Shown: positions 15,844 to 21,822 of the stretch, piece after piece | Layout of the letters: every line of letters starts with the position of its first letter | Position numbering within the stretch: the stretch's first letter is position 1 | Source: CAYPHY01 sp964410625 | GTDB lineage: Bacteria > Chloroflexota > Anaerolineae > Promineifilales > Promineifilaceae | Assembly: GCA_964410625.1 (NCBI GenBank) | Contig: CAYPHY010000046.1 | Coordinates: 1 to 39,249 of the forward strand | Direction: 5' to 3' | Length of the DNA stretch: 39,249 bases | Made by a program: the position numbers and the translations under genes | Notes under the pieces: model-generated | What the model saw: only the letters and a program-made list of their open reading frames with translations | Told to the model about the DNA's origin: nothing | Databases searched by the model: none

Positions 15844-16688
15844 TCCTGCCGTATCCGTCGCTCATACCAGCGCAAGATCAAACTCAACACCAATGTCATG
15901 GTCAAATAAAGAAATGTCAAGACGAGGTAGCTTTCTCGAAATCGAAAACTACTCCCAGCATAAAGACGTGACATTTGCGTCAGTTCGCGAACGGCCAACA
16001 CCGACAGCAACGACGAATCTTTCAACATGGCGATGAAATCATTGCCCAACGCCGGCAACACATTCCGCACCGCCTGGGGCAAGATGATGTAGCGCATCGC
16101 CTGTGCCGCGCTCATCCCTACGGAGCGTGCCGCTTCCATTTGTCCGCGCGGGATAGACTCAATCCCTGCGCGAAAAATCTCGGCCAAAAACGCCCCATAG
16201 ATAACCGCTAAGGCGATAATCCCCCGCGTATTCTGCGAGATGGCGCGAAGATCAAGCCCCAACGCCCCGGTGACGTCAGGGACCAAGACAAAGGCAACGG
16301 TGAAAATCAAGACCAATGTGGGAACGCCGCGAATGAATTCAACATAGGTTGTGGCGAGATTCCGAACAACCACATTATTGCTAACTCGTCCCAGTCCCAC
16401 TATCAAACCGATGATCAAAGCCAAACCAAAAGCCGCCAGCGTTGTATAAATGGTCAGCGACAAGCCCTGCCCAATAAATGCTTCCCAATCTCCGCCGAGC
16501 AACTCATCTAAACCACCAAAATTGCCGCGAATAAAATTAAATGCCTGGTTGTAGCCCGGTTGGGTCAGCAGCAGGACGAGCATAAAGACCAAAAAGCCGA
16601 TGATGATTAGCAACCAGTAAGGGAAGCCACGCCAACTGCCTCGACCAATACCGCCTACTTCAACTTCGTGCTGAGTGGTTGCCGCCAT
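15834..16688 (-). CDS. Polar amino-acid ABC transporter permease
   Basis: This 284-aa HisM/GlnP-type permease forms the membrane channel of the importer. It has an extra N-terminal helix (about 24-44), then the typical core starting with GLSLTIYTTLAAF, a YVEFIRGVPTLV segment, and the EAA loop EAARSVGMSAAQAMRYIILPQAVRN that contacts the ATPase. It ends in a basic tail (RWYERRIRQ). The gene follows the binding-protein gene after a strong terminator hairpin and precedes the ATPase gene. Only one permease gene is present, so the channel is probably a homodimer. Confidence 0.94.
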   Translation of the reverse strand: MAATTQHEVEVGGIGRGSWRGFPYWLLIIIGFLVFMLVLLLTQPGYNQAFNFIRGNFGGLDELLGGDWEAFIGQGLSLTIYTTLAAFGLALIIGLIVGLGRVSNNVVVRNLATTYVEFIRGVPTLVLIFTVAFVLVPDVTGALGLDLRAISQNTRGIIALAVIYGAFLAEIFRAGIESIPRGQMEAARSVGMSAAQAMRYIILPQAVRNVLPALGNDFIAMLKDSSLLSVLAVRELTQMSRLYAGSSFRFRESYLVLTFLYLTMTLVLSLILRWYERRIRQDER

Positions 16689-16703
16689 AGAACCTCCTAA
16701 AAA

Positions 16704-16738
16704 ATGGATGGATGAAGGATGAAGGGTGAATGATGAAA
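16704..16738. repeat. Short copy of the GGATGAA-word family
   Basis: GATGGATGAAGGATGAAGGGTGAATGATGAA-type direct words lie just upstream of the permease start. They match the repeats at 11515 and 15803. Confidence 0.6.
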
Positions 16739-16782
16739 GTGCATGTAGCTATAAATGATACCCTGTTCGGTGGGGACTGGGT

Positions 16783-16822
16783 ATAAAAAAAGCGTCAGGG
16801 AGGAAACCATCCCTGACGCTTC
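16783..16822 (-). terminator. Intra-operon rho-independent terminator
   Basis: AAGCGTCAGGGA and TCCCTGACGCTT (16790-16801 and 16810-16821) form a perfect 12-bp stem with an 8-nt loop. On the minus strand it is followed by six T (16790-16785). It lies between the binding-protein gene and the permease gene, so it should lower transport-gene expression relative to the binding protein. Confidence 0.88.
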
Positions 16823-16862
16823 GGCTTATTCTACATGCTTATAGTGATAAAGCGCAGTGGCT

Positions 16863-17717
16863 CTACTCCAGATCGTCGTAGGTGATGGTGAATTCAGGCG
16901 TGAAGTAGCGGCCAGCCAACTCCTCCATCGTTCCGTTTGCTTCCAACTCCTGGAGCGCCATATTGACCGGTTCCACCAGATCACTACCCTTGGGGAAGAT
17001 GAAGCCAAGTTGGTCACTAGAGAGGGAAGGGCCAACCAGCATGAGCTGATCCGAGTTTTCGCCCACATAGCCCAAACCGGCCGTCTCGTCCATGATCACC
17101 GCATCCACATCACCGGCGATCAACGCTTGAACGGCGAACGGGAACTGCTCAAACGCCTGAATCCGCGCTTCGGGCAGGTGTTGGATGGCTGTCTCATAGT
17201 TCGTCGTGCCAACTTGCGTGCCCATCACCAGCTCTTCATTGGCGACAAAATCTTCCATCGAGGCAAAACGGTCCTCATCCAGGCGAACCAGCAAGCGCTG
17301 TTCGATGTTGATGTATCCGTCGGAGAAATCAACAAGTTGGGCGCGTTCTTCGTTGATGGTGATGCCATCGGCCGCCATGTCATACTGCCCATCGGCCACC
17401 GCCTGGATCATCCCTTCCCAACCTGCTTCGACGAAGGTCGGTTGGCAATTGAGCAACCCGCAAATCGCATTCAATGCGTCATAGTCCCAACCCGCCGGTT
17501 CGCCGGTGGAGGGGTCAATGTAGTTGAACGGCAAATAAGCATTTTCTACGGCAACCGTGATCTCACGGCCGCCCAGGTCAGGCAGACCACTCGTTTCTCC
17601 TGCCGGTTCTTCTGCGGCGGGGTCTTCGGCCGCCGGTTCACCACCAGATGGATTACACGCAACAAGGGCCATTGCTGCCAGTAACAGCAGTACCAGAATG
17701 ACTTTTAACTGTTTCAT
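16863..17717 (-). CDS. Amino-acid ABC transporter substrate-binding lipoprotein
   Basis: This 284-aa family-3 solute-binding protein is a lipoprotein (lipobox LVAC, Cys21) with an acidic, Ala/Pro-rich linker (about 24-45). It starts its domain with REITVAVENAYLPFNY, followed by GWDYDALNAI, WEGMIQAVADGQYDMAADGITINEER and a second lobe with GTQVGTTNYE. The Arg/Asp pair expected for binding amino-acid backbone groups is not obvious, so the ligand is unknown. A strong GGAG-rich ribosome-binding site precedes ATG 17717. It heads the importer operon. Confidence 0.94.
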   Translation of the reverse strand: MKQLKVILVLLLLAAMALVACNPSGGEPAAEDPAAEEPAGETSGLPDLGGREITVAVENAYLPFNYIDPSTGEPAGWDYDALNAICGLLNCQPTFVEAGWEGMIQAVADGQYDMAADGITINEERAQLVDFSDGYINIEQRLLVRLDEDRFASMEDFVANEELVMGTQVGTTNYETAIQHLPEARIQAFEQFPFAVQALIAGDVDAVIMDETAGLGYVGENSDQLMLVGPSLSSDQLGFIFPKGSDLVEPVNMALQELEANGTMEELAGRYFTPEFTITYDDLE

Positions 17718-17741
17718 TCCTTCTTCTCCTTAACATCCTTG

Positions 17742-17780
17742 CCTACCTCAAAAGGTAGGTGCTAATTGCCCAAGCGGGCA
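17742..17780 (-). promoter_or_regulatory. Two hairpins in the binding-protein leader
   Basis: CCTACCT/AGGTAGG (17742-17748, 17753-17759) and TGCCC/GGGCA (17767-17771, 17776-17780) are tight stems with 4-nt loops in the 5' leader of the binding-protein mRNA. No known riboswitch is recognised; they may stabilise the message. Confidence 0.4.
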
Positions 17781-17826
17781 AAAACAATAAATACACTCAG
17801 CTCAGCGTGACCGAGTGCAAGCCGGA

Positions 17827-17832
17827 ATTATA
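17827..17832 (-). promoter_or_regulatory. Perfect TATAAT -10 upstream of the importer operon
   Basis: Minus-strand TATAAT (17832-17827) lies about 110 bases before the binding-protein start. A matching -35 is weak (TTTGGG at 18 bp). It would give a leader of about 100 nt holding the two hairpins. Confidence 0.4.
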
Positions 17833-17871
17833 ACAACCAAACTACAATTTCCAAAAGCCCCACACCGTAGC

Positions 17872-18051
17872 GACAATCCTCCGGATTGTCCTACGAGGAT
17901 TCTGGCTCTTGTAAGTGACAATCCAGAGGATTGTCCTACGAGGAGTCTGGCTCTTATGAGTGACAATCCAGAGGATTGTCCTACGGGGAGTCCGGCTCTT
18001 ACGAGTGACAATCCAGAGGATTGTCCTACGAGGAGTCTGGCTCCTGTAAGG
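17872..18051. repeat. Four tandem 45-bp repeats, each with an internal hairpin
   Basis: Four contiguous units start at 17872, 17917, 17962 and 18007. Each begins with a palindromic pair GACAATCC-3nt-GGATTGTC followed by CCTACGAGGAGTCTGGCTC-type sequence. There are no spacers. The last unit encodes the C-terminus and stop of the ParB-like gene. The repeat period is a multiple of three. Confidence 0.9.
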
Positions 18052-18964
18052 GTGGTAGCTCATCACGGCCGAGCAAACGCTTCACCCGCCGCCGCACCTT
18101 CGCCACCGGCTTTTCGCCATAGATGTCCACCAACTTTTGTGCCAGATCAGCCAGATGCTCATACTCGCCATACGCTTCACGGAGATGATCGCGGTGTGTG
18201 GATAGCCAGACGAAGAGATCCGCTTCGGTGCGGCCGGGGAAGGCAGAGAGCAGATTCGATTCGCGGATGATCTGCACTGTGGGCAGGTAGATCATCTCAT
18301 ACCACAAATCAACCGCCTCCTCAAAAGGTATCTCACGCTCGTCAATCAGCGAAAGGATATGGCGCAACTCTTCTATTTGTGCCAACAACTCTGAATAACG
18401 GCCGGACGTTGTGAAGCGGATACCATGATTGGGAATGCGTTGATCCAGTCCCGTCCTTTCCATGAAATCTCGATCGCTAAAGCGAATGAGGATGTCATCG
18501 AGTTTGTCATTGGGGCCAATAAATATTTCTTCGGGAAACTCCCACACGTGGGCTTCGATGTTGGGATAGCCAAGCTGGCGGGCGGCCGAGATGCGGTGGT
18601 TTCCGTCCTTCACAAAGTAAACATCGCCGACCTTATACAGATCAACCGGCGGCCACCCTTCGCTCATCGCCAACGCCGTCACATTGATCCAACGCTCCTT
18701 CATGCTATTGGTCAACGGCAGGAAGCGGCGGGTCATCTCATTATACCGCCCCGCGCTGCCGACAATCTTATCCAATGGCACATGGTGAATGCCCCGATAA
18801 AGCGGGCTTTGTTGGCGCAAATTGCGGCGAATGACCTCAAAAGGCAGCAGGCGAGTGTCACGGCCCGTCAACCGTCCGGTTAACAGGTCAATATCCGCCT
18901 GGCGGCGTGCTTGCTCAAAAATTTGTAAGGCCTGGTTACGAAACGGCGTTGTTGTGCTATCCAT
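18026..18964 (-). CDS. ParB/sulfiredoxin-fold-like protein
   Basis: This 312-aa cytoplasmic protein has no signal or membrane segment. A helical start (residues 1-50) precedes a ParB/Srx-type domain. The domain has VPLDKIVGSAGRY (about 62-74), PPVDLYKVGDVYFVKDGNHR (about 105-124) and then SAARQLGY. The DGNHR box corresponds to the conserved phosphate-binding GxxR-type loop of ParB/Srx proteins. A helical C-terminal half contains FPGRTEADLFVWL. The same architecture forms the first half of the fusion protein at 27925-29661, so both belong to one family; it also resembles the actinobacterial DUF4032 group. Activity (CTP/ATP binding or nuclease) is not known. Its last residues and stop come from the 45-bp repeat. 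ATG 18964 is preferred to 19006. Confidence 0.8.
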   Translation of the reverse strand: MDSTTTPFRNQALQIFEQARRQADIDLLTGRLTGRDTRLLPFEVIRRNLRQQSPLYRGIHHVPLDKIVGSAGRYNEMTRRFLPLTNSMKERWINVTALAMSEGWPPVDLYKVGDVYFVKDGNHRISAARQLGYPNIEAHVWEFPEEIFIGPNDKLDDILIRFSDRDFMERTGLDQRIPNHGIRFTTSGRYSELLAQIEELRHILSLIDEREIPFEEAVDLWYEMIYLPTVQIIRESNLLSAFPGRTEADLFVWLSTHRDHLREAYGEYEHLADLAQKLVDIYGEKPVAKVRRRVKRLLGRDELPPLQEPDSS

Positions 18965-19015
18965 GATGATCCCACAAAGTGTATTCAGGCGATACCTGTG
19001 CCACAACAGTCACTA

Positions 19016-19055
19016 TGACTGACTACACTATATAATGTATCAGTCAAGTTGTCTA
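19016..19055 (-). promoter_or_regulatory. Promoter with overlapping palindrome, ParB-like gene
   Basis: On the minus strand TAGACA (19055-19050) and TATAGT (19032-19027) are separated by 17 bp. The -10 is embedded in an interrupted palindrome with arms TGACTGA (19016-19022) and TCAGTCA (19040-19046) and inner TACA/TGTA. It is a likely operator, perhaps for autoregulation. It lies in the gap shared with hicA. Confidence 0.55.
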
Positions 19056-19099
19056 TCAATCTATTAGATTTTTCCTCCTATCACTATCACCTAGTACAA

Positions 19100-19128
19100 T
19101 TGCAGCTGATAGCATTTTGTGCTATCAT
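19100..19128 (+). promoter_or_regulatory. hicAB promoter with internal operator palindrome
   Basis: TTGCAG (19100-19105) and TATCAT (19123-19128) are 17 bp apart, with TG one base before the -10. A perfect palindrome TGATAGCA-5nt-TGCTATCA (19107-19114, 19120-19127) lies between and across the elements. It is a good candidate for the HicB binding site. Confidence 0.7.
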
Positions 19129-19135
19129 TCCACTG

Positions 19136-19390
19136 TTGAACAAAAAGCATCGCGAAACCCTAGAGAGTCTTTTCAAATCGCCAGTTCCTACTAGTTTGGA
19201 ATGGAGGCGAATTGAGGCACTTTTTGTAGCTCTTGGAGCCAGAACTATTGAAGGAAGCGGTTCTCGTGTGCGCTTTGAGCTAAACAGCGTGGTTGCTACT
19301 TTCCATCGGCCGCATCCCCAAAAAGAAGCAAAACCTTATCAAGTACGTGATGCGCGGCGATTTTTGGAACAAGCAGGAATAGAGCGATGA
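19136..19390 (+). CDS. hicA: HicA-type toxin
   Basis: HicA toxins are small mRNA interferases of the dsRBD-like fold, neutralised by HicB. From TTG 19136 the protein is 84 aa and starts NKKHRETLESLF. It then shows WRRIEALFVALGA, the GSGSRVRF turn, TFHRPHP and VRDARRFLEQAGI, the usual order of this subtype. An upstream ATG at 19049 would add 29 hydrophobic, non-conserved residues and would place the operator inside the coding sequence; the predicted transcription start (about 19135) therefore favours TTG and a near-leaderless mRNA. The gene overlaps hicB by ATGA. Confidence 0.85.
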   Translation: MNKKHRETLESLFKSPVPTSLEWRRIEALFVALGARTIEGSGSRVRFELNSVVATFHRPHPQKEAKPYQVRDARRFLEQAGIER

Positions 19391-19731
19391 ATACAATGAT
19401 GTACAAAGGATATGCCGCTCGAATCGAGTATAGTGATGAAGATAAAAGTTTTATCGGTCATATTGCTGGCATAAGCGACATTGTTGGCTTTCACGGTGAT
19501 TCAGTTGCTGAGCTACGAGTAGCATTTGAAGAAGCGGTTGATGACTATCTGGAGACCTGCGCGAGATTGAACCGCGCACCACAAAAGCCTTATTCCGGTA
19601 ACATCATGCTTCGTGTTCCTCCAGAGGTCCACGCGGCCGTCGCCACGGCCGCCGAAGTCAGCGGCAAGAGCCTCAACCAATGGGCCACCGAAACCCTCGC
19701 CGAAGCGGTCAAAGAATATGCACACAATTGA
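19387..19731 (+). CDS. hicB: HicB-type antitoxin
   Basis: This 114-aa antitoxin has the HicB partial RNase H-like fold in its first 60 residues (YKGYAARIEYSDEDKSFIGHI, GFHGDSVAELRVAFEEAVDDYLE). A C-terminal ribbon-helix-helix-type segment (SGNIMLRVPPEVHAAVATAAE, KSLNQWATETLAEAV) should bind DNA and autoregulate the pair. It starts inside the hicA stop codon. Its stop codon overlaps the -35 of the next promoter, so the T-box operon promoter is nested in its 3' end. Confidence 0.93.
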   Translation: MNTMMYKGYAARIEYSDEDKSFIGHIAGISDIVGFHGDSVAELRVAFEEAVDDYLETCARLNRAPQKPYSGNIMLRVPPEVHAAVATAAEVSGKSLNQWATETLAEAVKEYAHN

Positions 19732-19756
19732 CTTTCGGCCGTTGATCGAGCATAAT
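19728..19756 (+). promoter_or_regulatory. Promoter of the T-box/alaX/ileS operon
   Basis: TTGACT (19728-19733), a 17-bp spacer and CATAAT (19751-19756) fit a sigma70-type promoter. It overlaps the hicB stop codon. Transcription would start near 19763, about 85 bases before the T-box stem I. Confidence 0.7.
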
Positions 19757-19787
19757 CTATAAGTCAACATACGCTGTGGTGCATAAA

Positions 19788-19835
19788 TAAAAACCCGCGA
19801 AATCTGCGGAGAATCGGCGCCATCTGCGTAACGTT
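19788..19835. repeat. Single-arm copy of the ATCTGCG-word family
   Basis: Words such as AATCTGCGGAGAATCGGCG and CATCTGCGTAACG lie between the operon promoter and the T-box. They match 20146-20254, 27059-27108, 34938-34982 and 38195-38240. It sits in the transcribed leader. Confidence 0.65.
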
Positions 19836-19844
19836 TTTCAGATT

Positions 19845-20139
19845 GAAAAGCTGTGATTGAGACGAGTAGACGGAAACGGCTTGTCCAGCGAGTCTGAGCC
19901 GGTGTAAGTCAGATACAAACCATCCGTTGAAAATCCCTCAGGAGCTGCCAGCCAAAAGGCGAATCCGTTGCCAAAAGCAACACCAGTCGCTGAGTAGACC
20001 TGGCCGGGGACATCCGCCGTTAATGGATGGCGATAATGTTGGTTATCGGCAAAGTGCCGGGTAAGCATTTGCCCGGAAGTTGGGTGGTACCGCGGAGAGC
20101 AGACGCCTTCGTCCCAAGTGTGGGATGAAGGCGTTTTTT
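19845..20139 (+). promoter_or_regulatory. T-box riboswitch with isoleucine (AUC) specifier
   Basis: T-boxes sense uncharged tRNA and prevent termination. The conserved T-box TGGGTGGTACCGCGG is at 20081-20095, preceded by stem III (CCGGG 20057-20061, CCCGG 20072-20076). Stem I shows the GAGACGAGTAG specifier-loop strand (from about 19858). Its ACGGA helix pairs with TCCGT (19923-19927), followed by GAAA-ATC (19929-19935). ATC at 19933-19935 falls where the specifier should be, giving Ile. This agrees with ileS downstream. Confidence 0.85.
20103..20139 (+). terminator. T-box-controlled terminator
   Basis: ACGCCTTCGTCCCA (20103-20116) and TGGGATGAAGGCGT (20121-20134) form a 14-bp stem with one G-U pair and a 4-nt loop, followed by a run of T (20134-20139). 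It is the regulated terminator of the T-box leader. Confidence 0.9.
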
Positions 20140-20145
20140 ATTGTT

Positions 20146-20254
20146 AGGACGCAGATTTCCGCCGATCCTACGCTGATCTTCGCAGATTTTAAATTTAAGT
20201 TTGAATGGATCAGCGATTATCTGCGAAGTATCTGCGTCAATCAGCGTAACGCTT
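20146..20254. repeat. Full inverted repeat of the ATCTGCG-word family
   Basis: GACGCAGATTTCCGCCGATC-type words (20148-20190) face complementary GATCAGCGATTATCTGCG and ATCTGCGTC words (20209-20250). It lies between the T-box terminator and alaX, inside the operon leader. Confidence 0.75.
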
Positions 20255-20265
20255 TAAGGGAATGA

Positions 20266-20979
20266 ATGATGACTGAGTTGCTTTATGAGACGGATTCATA
20301 TGTGCAGAGTTTTTCGGCCGTTGTCGTTGAACAAGTAGATGGTGGCGTGGTGTTGGATCGCACGGCCTTCTATCCCGGCGGTGGCGGCCAGCCAAACGAC
20401 GTTGGCACGCTGAACGCTGGCAACCAAAGCTGGACGGTGACGAAGGTGAAGAAGGTAAGCGGCCGTCCAGTCCACTACATTGAAGGCGACTTACCGGCGG
20501 TGGGAACGGCCGTCAACGGCCAACTCGACTGGGAACGCCGCTACCGGCTGATGCGTACCCATACCGCCATGCACATCCTCTGCGGCGTGGTTTGGCGCGA
20601 TTTTGGCGCCCAGGTGACGGGAGGCAACATGGAACCGTTGCAAGGGCGGATGGACTTTGAGTTTGAGACGATGCGCCAGGAGTTGGTGGCGGCCATCGAA
20701 GCCGCAGTCAACGCCGAAGTGGCGGCCGCTCGCCCCGTCCATGTGCGGATTCTCCCTCGCGCCGAAGCGTTCGCCATCCCCGACCTGATACGCACCAAAA
20801 TTAACCTTCTGCCGGAAGGGATCATGGAAGTGCGAACGGTCGAACTAGAAGGGCTGGATTTACAGGCCGATGGCGGGACCCATGTGGCGAATACCAGCGA
20901 AGTCGGCCGCATCCGCATCAGCGACTACAAAAGCAAGGGCAAGATTAACAAACGTATTTATGTTGAGCTAGACGAATGA
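20266..20979 (+). CDS. alaX: Alanyl-tRNA editing protein (AlaX family)
   Basis: AlaX proteins are free-standing editing domains related to AlaRS that hydrolyse Ser- (or Gly-) mischarged tRNA-Ala. The 237-aa protein has the AlaX-M type length: an N-terminal beta-barrel-like part with FYPGGGGQP (35-43), the zinc motif HTAMH (His99, His103), and a C-terminal DGGTHVANTSEVG block. The second zinc pair is usually Cys-x3-His; here it is Asp202-x3-His206, so Asp may replace Cys as ligand. The end KSKGKINKRIYVEL is typical. AAGGG lies five bases before ATG 20266. It is the first gene after the Ile T-box, which is unexpected for an Ala-specific enzyme. Confidence 0.9.
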   Translation: MMTELLYETDSYVQSFSAVVVEQVDGGVVLDRTAFYPGGGGQPNDVGTLNAGNQSWTVTKVKKVSGRPVHYIEGDLPAVGTAVNGQLDWERRYRLMRTHTAMHILCGVVWRDFGAQVTGGNMEPLQGRMDFEFETMRQELVAAIEAAVNAEVAAARPVHVRILPRAEAFAIPDLIRTKINLLPEGIMEVRTVELEGLDLQADGGTHVANTSEVGRIRISDYKSKGKINKRIYVELDE

Positions 20980-20980
20980 A

Positions 20981-21045
20981 TTTTTGACACGAATTTCACG
21001 AAATAATCTTTTCGTGTCCACTTGTCTCATTCGTGTCGAGAAAAA
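20981..21045. repeat. Inverted repeat of the GACACGAAT-word family
   Basis: TTTTTGACACGAATTTCACGAA (words from 20981) pairs with TTCGTGTC and CATTCGTGTCGAGAAAAA (21012-21045). It separates alaX from the next gene and would add a spurious N-terminal extension to it. Confidence 0.75.
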
Positions 21046-21046
21046 C

Positions 21047-21763
21047 ATGCGCTTTATCATCCATGAGCTTCCCTACGAACGGCCGATTGCCGCTGGAAAG
21101 TTGGTCTATCAGCAAGATGGACGGCCGACTGGCGCAGTCGAGTCCTGGCGGCTATCCGATGCGGTAGACGGTTATCGCTTCTTGCGCGTGGATCTCGACG
21201 CCCAACAGGCTCCTTCCGGCCAGTCAACCCTATACCACCTGACGCTCAACCCGTCGGGCCAGCCGGTGCAATTGAAGTACCGCTTCTGGAAGCCAAGGCT
21301 TGCTGCCAGTGGCATGGTTTTGTGGGAAGACAAAAGTCTGCTGCTGGAACAGCGGGCTAACGATGAAGTACATGAAGAAACGATAGAGCCGCTGGATGAG
21401 GCAGGGTTCTGGTTTTCGACCACGCTTGGGCTGGCCTTTCTACTCTGGTCAACTGGCCCAGCACAGGCAACAACGGCCGTCTTGCTCCGCCCTGAACTGA
21501 CCACAGACGACGAGCAACCGCTCCTCTCCTCAACTTGTGTCACCATCAGCAAAGGAGAGGCGGAAACCATCCGCGTGATGAACCAGGAATTGGCGGCCGA
21601 TTGCTTCACCATCACCTGGGCCGACCAACAACGAACCATCTGGCTCGACCCGCACAAACGGCCGCTGCAAATGCAACGCGACGATGGACTGACGGCCGTA
21701 GCAACCCGACTAATTGAATATTTAAACACGGATGAAACGGATGAAGCAAACAAACGTGGATAA
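21047..21763 (+). CDS. Hypothetical protein between alaX and ileS
   Basis: I do not recognise this 238-aa protein. It has no signal peptide or membrane helix and looks beta-rich: an N-terminal IIHELPYERPIAAGKLVYQ strand-turn pattern, then HLTLNPSGQPVQLKYRFW, a central FWFSTTLGLAFLLW segment and CFTITWADQQRTIWLD near the end. It resembles a lipid- or sugar-binding barrel in pattern only. I chose ATG 21047 because earlier codons come from the GACACGAAT-type repeat. Its last residues (TDETDEANKRG) and stop come from the next repeat. It is probably part of the T-box operon. Confidence 0.7.
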   Translation: MRFIIHELPYERPIAAGKLVYQQDGRPTGAVESWRLSDAVDGYRFLRVDLDAQQAPSGQSTLYHLTLNPSGQPVQLKYRFWKPRLAASGMVLWEDKSLLLEQRANDEVHEETIEPLDEAGFWFSTTLGLAFLLWSTGPAQATTAVLLRPELTTDDEQPLLSSTCVTISKGEAETIRVMNQELAADCFTITWADQQRTIWLDPHKRPLQMQRDDGLTAVATRLIEYLNTDETDEANKRG

Positions 21764-21804
21764 AAAATCCGTGCCAATCCATCCAATCCGTATCCATCCG
21801 TGGT
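21725..21804. repeat. Inverted repeat of the CACGGATGA/ATCCGTG-word family
   Basis: ACACGGATGAAACGGATGAA (words from 21727) faces complementary AATCCGTGCC, ATCCAATCCGT and ATCCATCCGTGGT words (21766-21804). The last codons and stop of the preceding gene lie in the left arm; ileS starts shortly after. Confidence 0.75.
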
Positions 21805-21822
21805 AAAAAAGGACAAGCAATT

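Noticed and set aside
17872..18051. Possible CRISPR array
   Set aside because: Units are contiguous without unique spacers, and no cas genes are present.
17815..18270. Frame across the 45-bp repeats giving DNPEDCPTRSLAL-type units
   Set aside because: It continues antisense into the ParB-like gene, lacks a ribosome-binding site, and the opposite frame is equally open because the period is a multiple of three.
19049..19135. ATG 19049 as the hicA start
   Set aside because: The extra residues are hydrophobic and unlike HicA, and they would include the promoter and operator.
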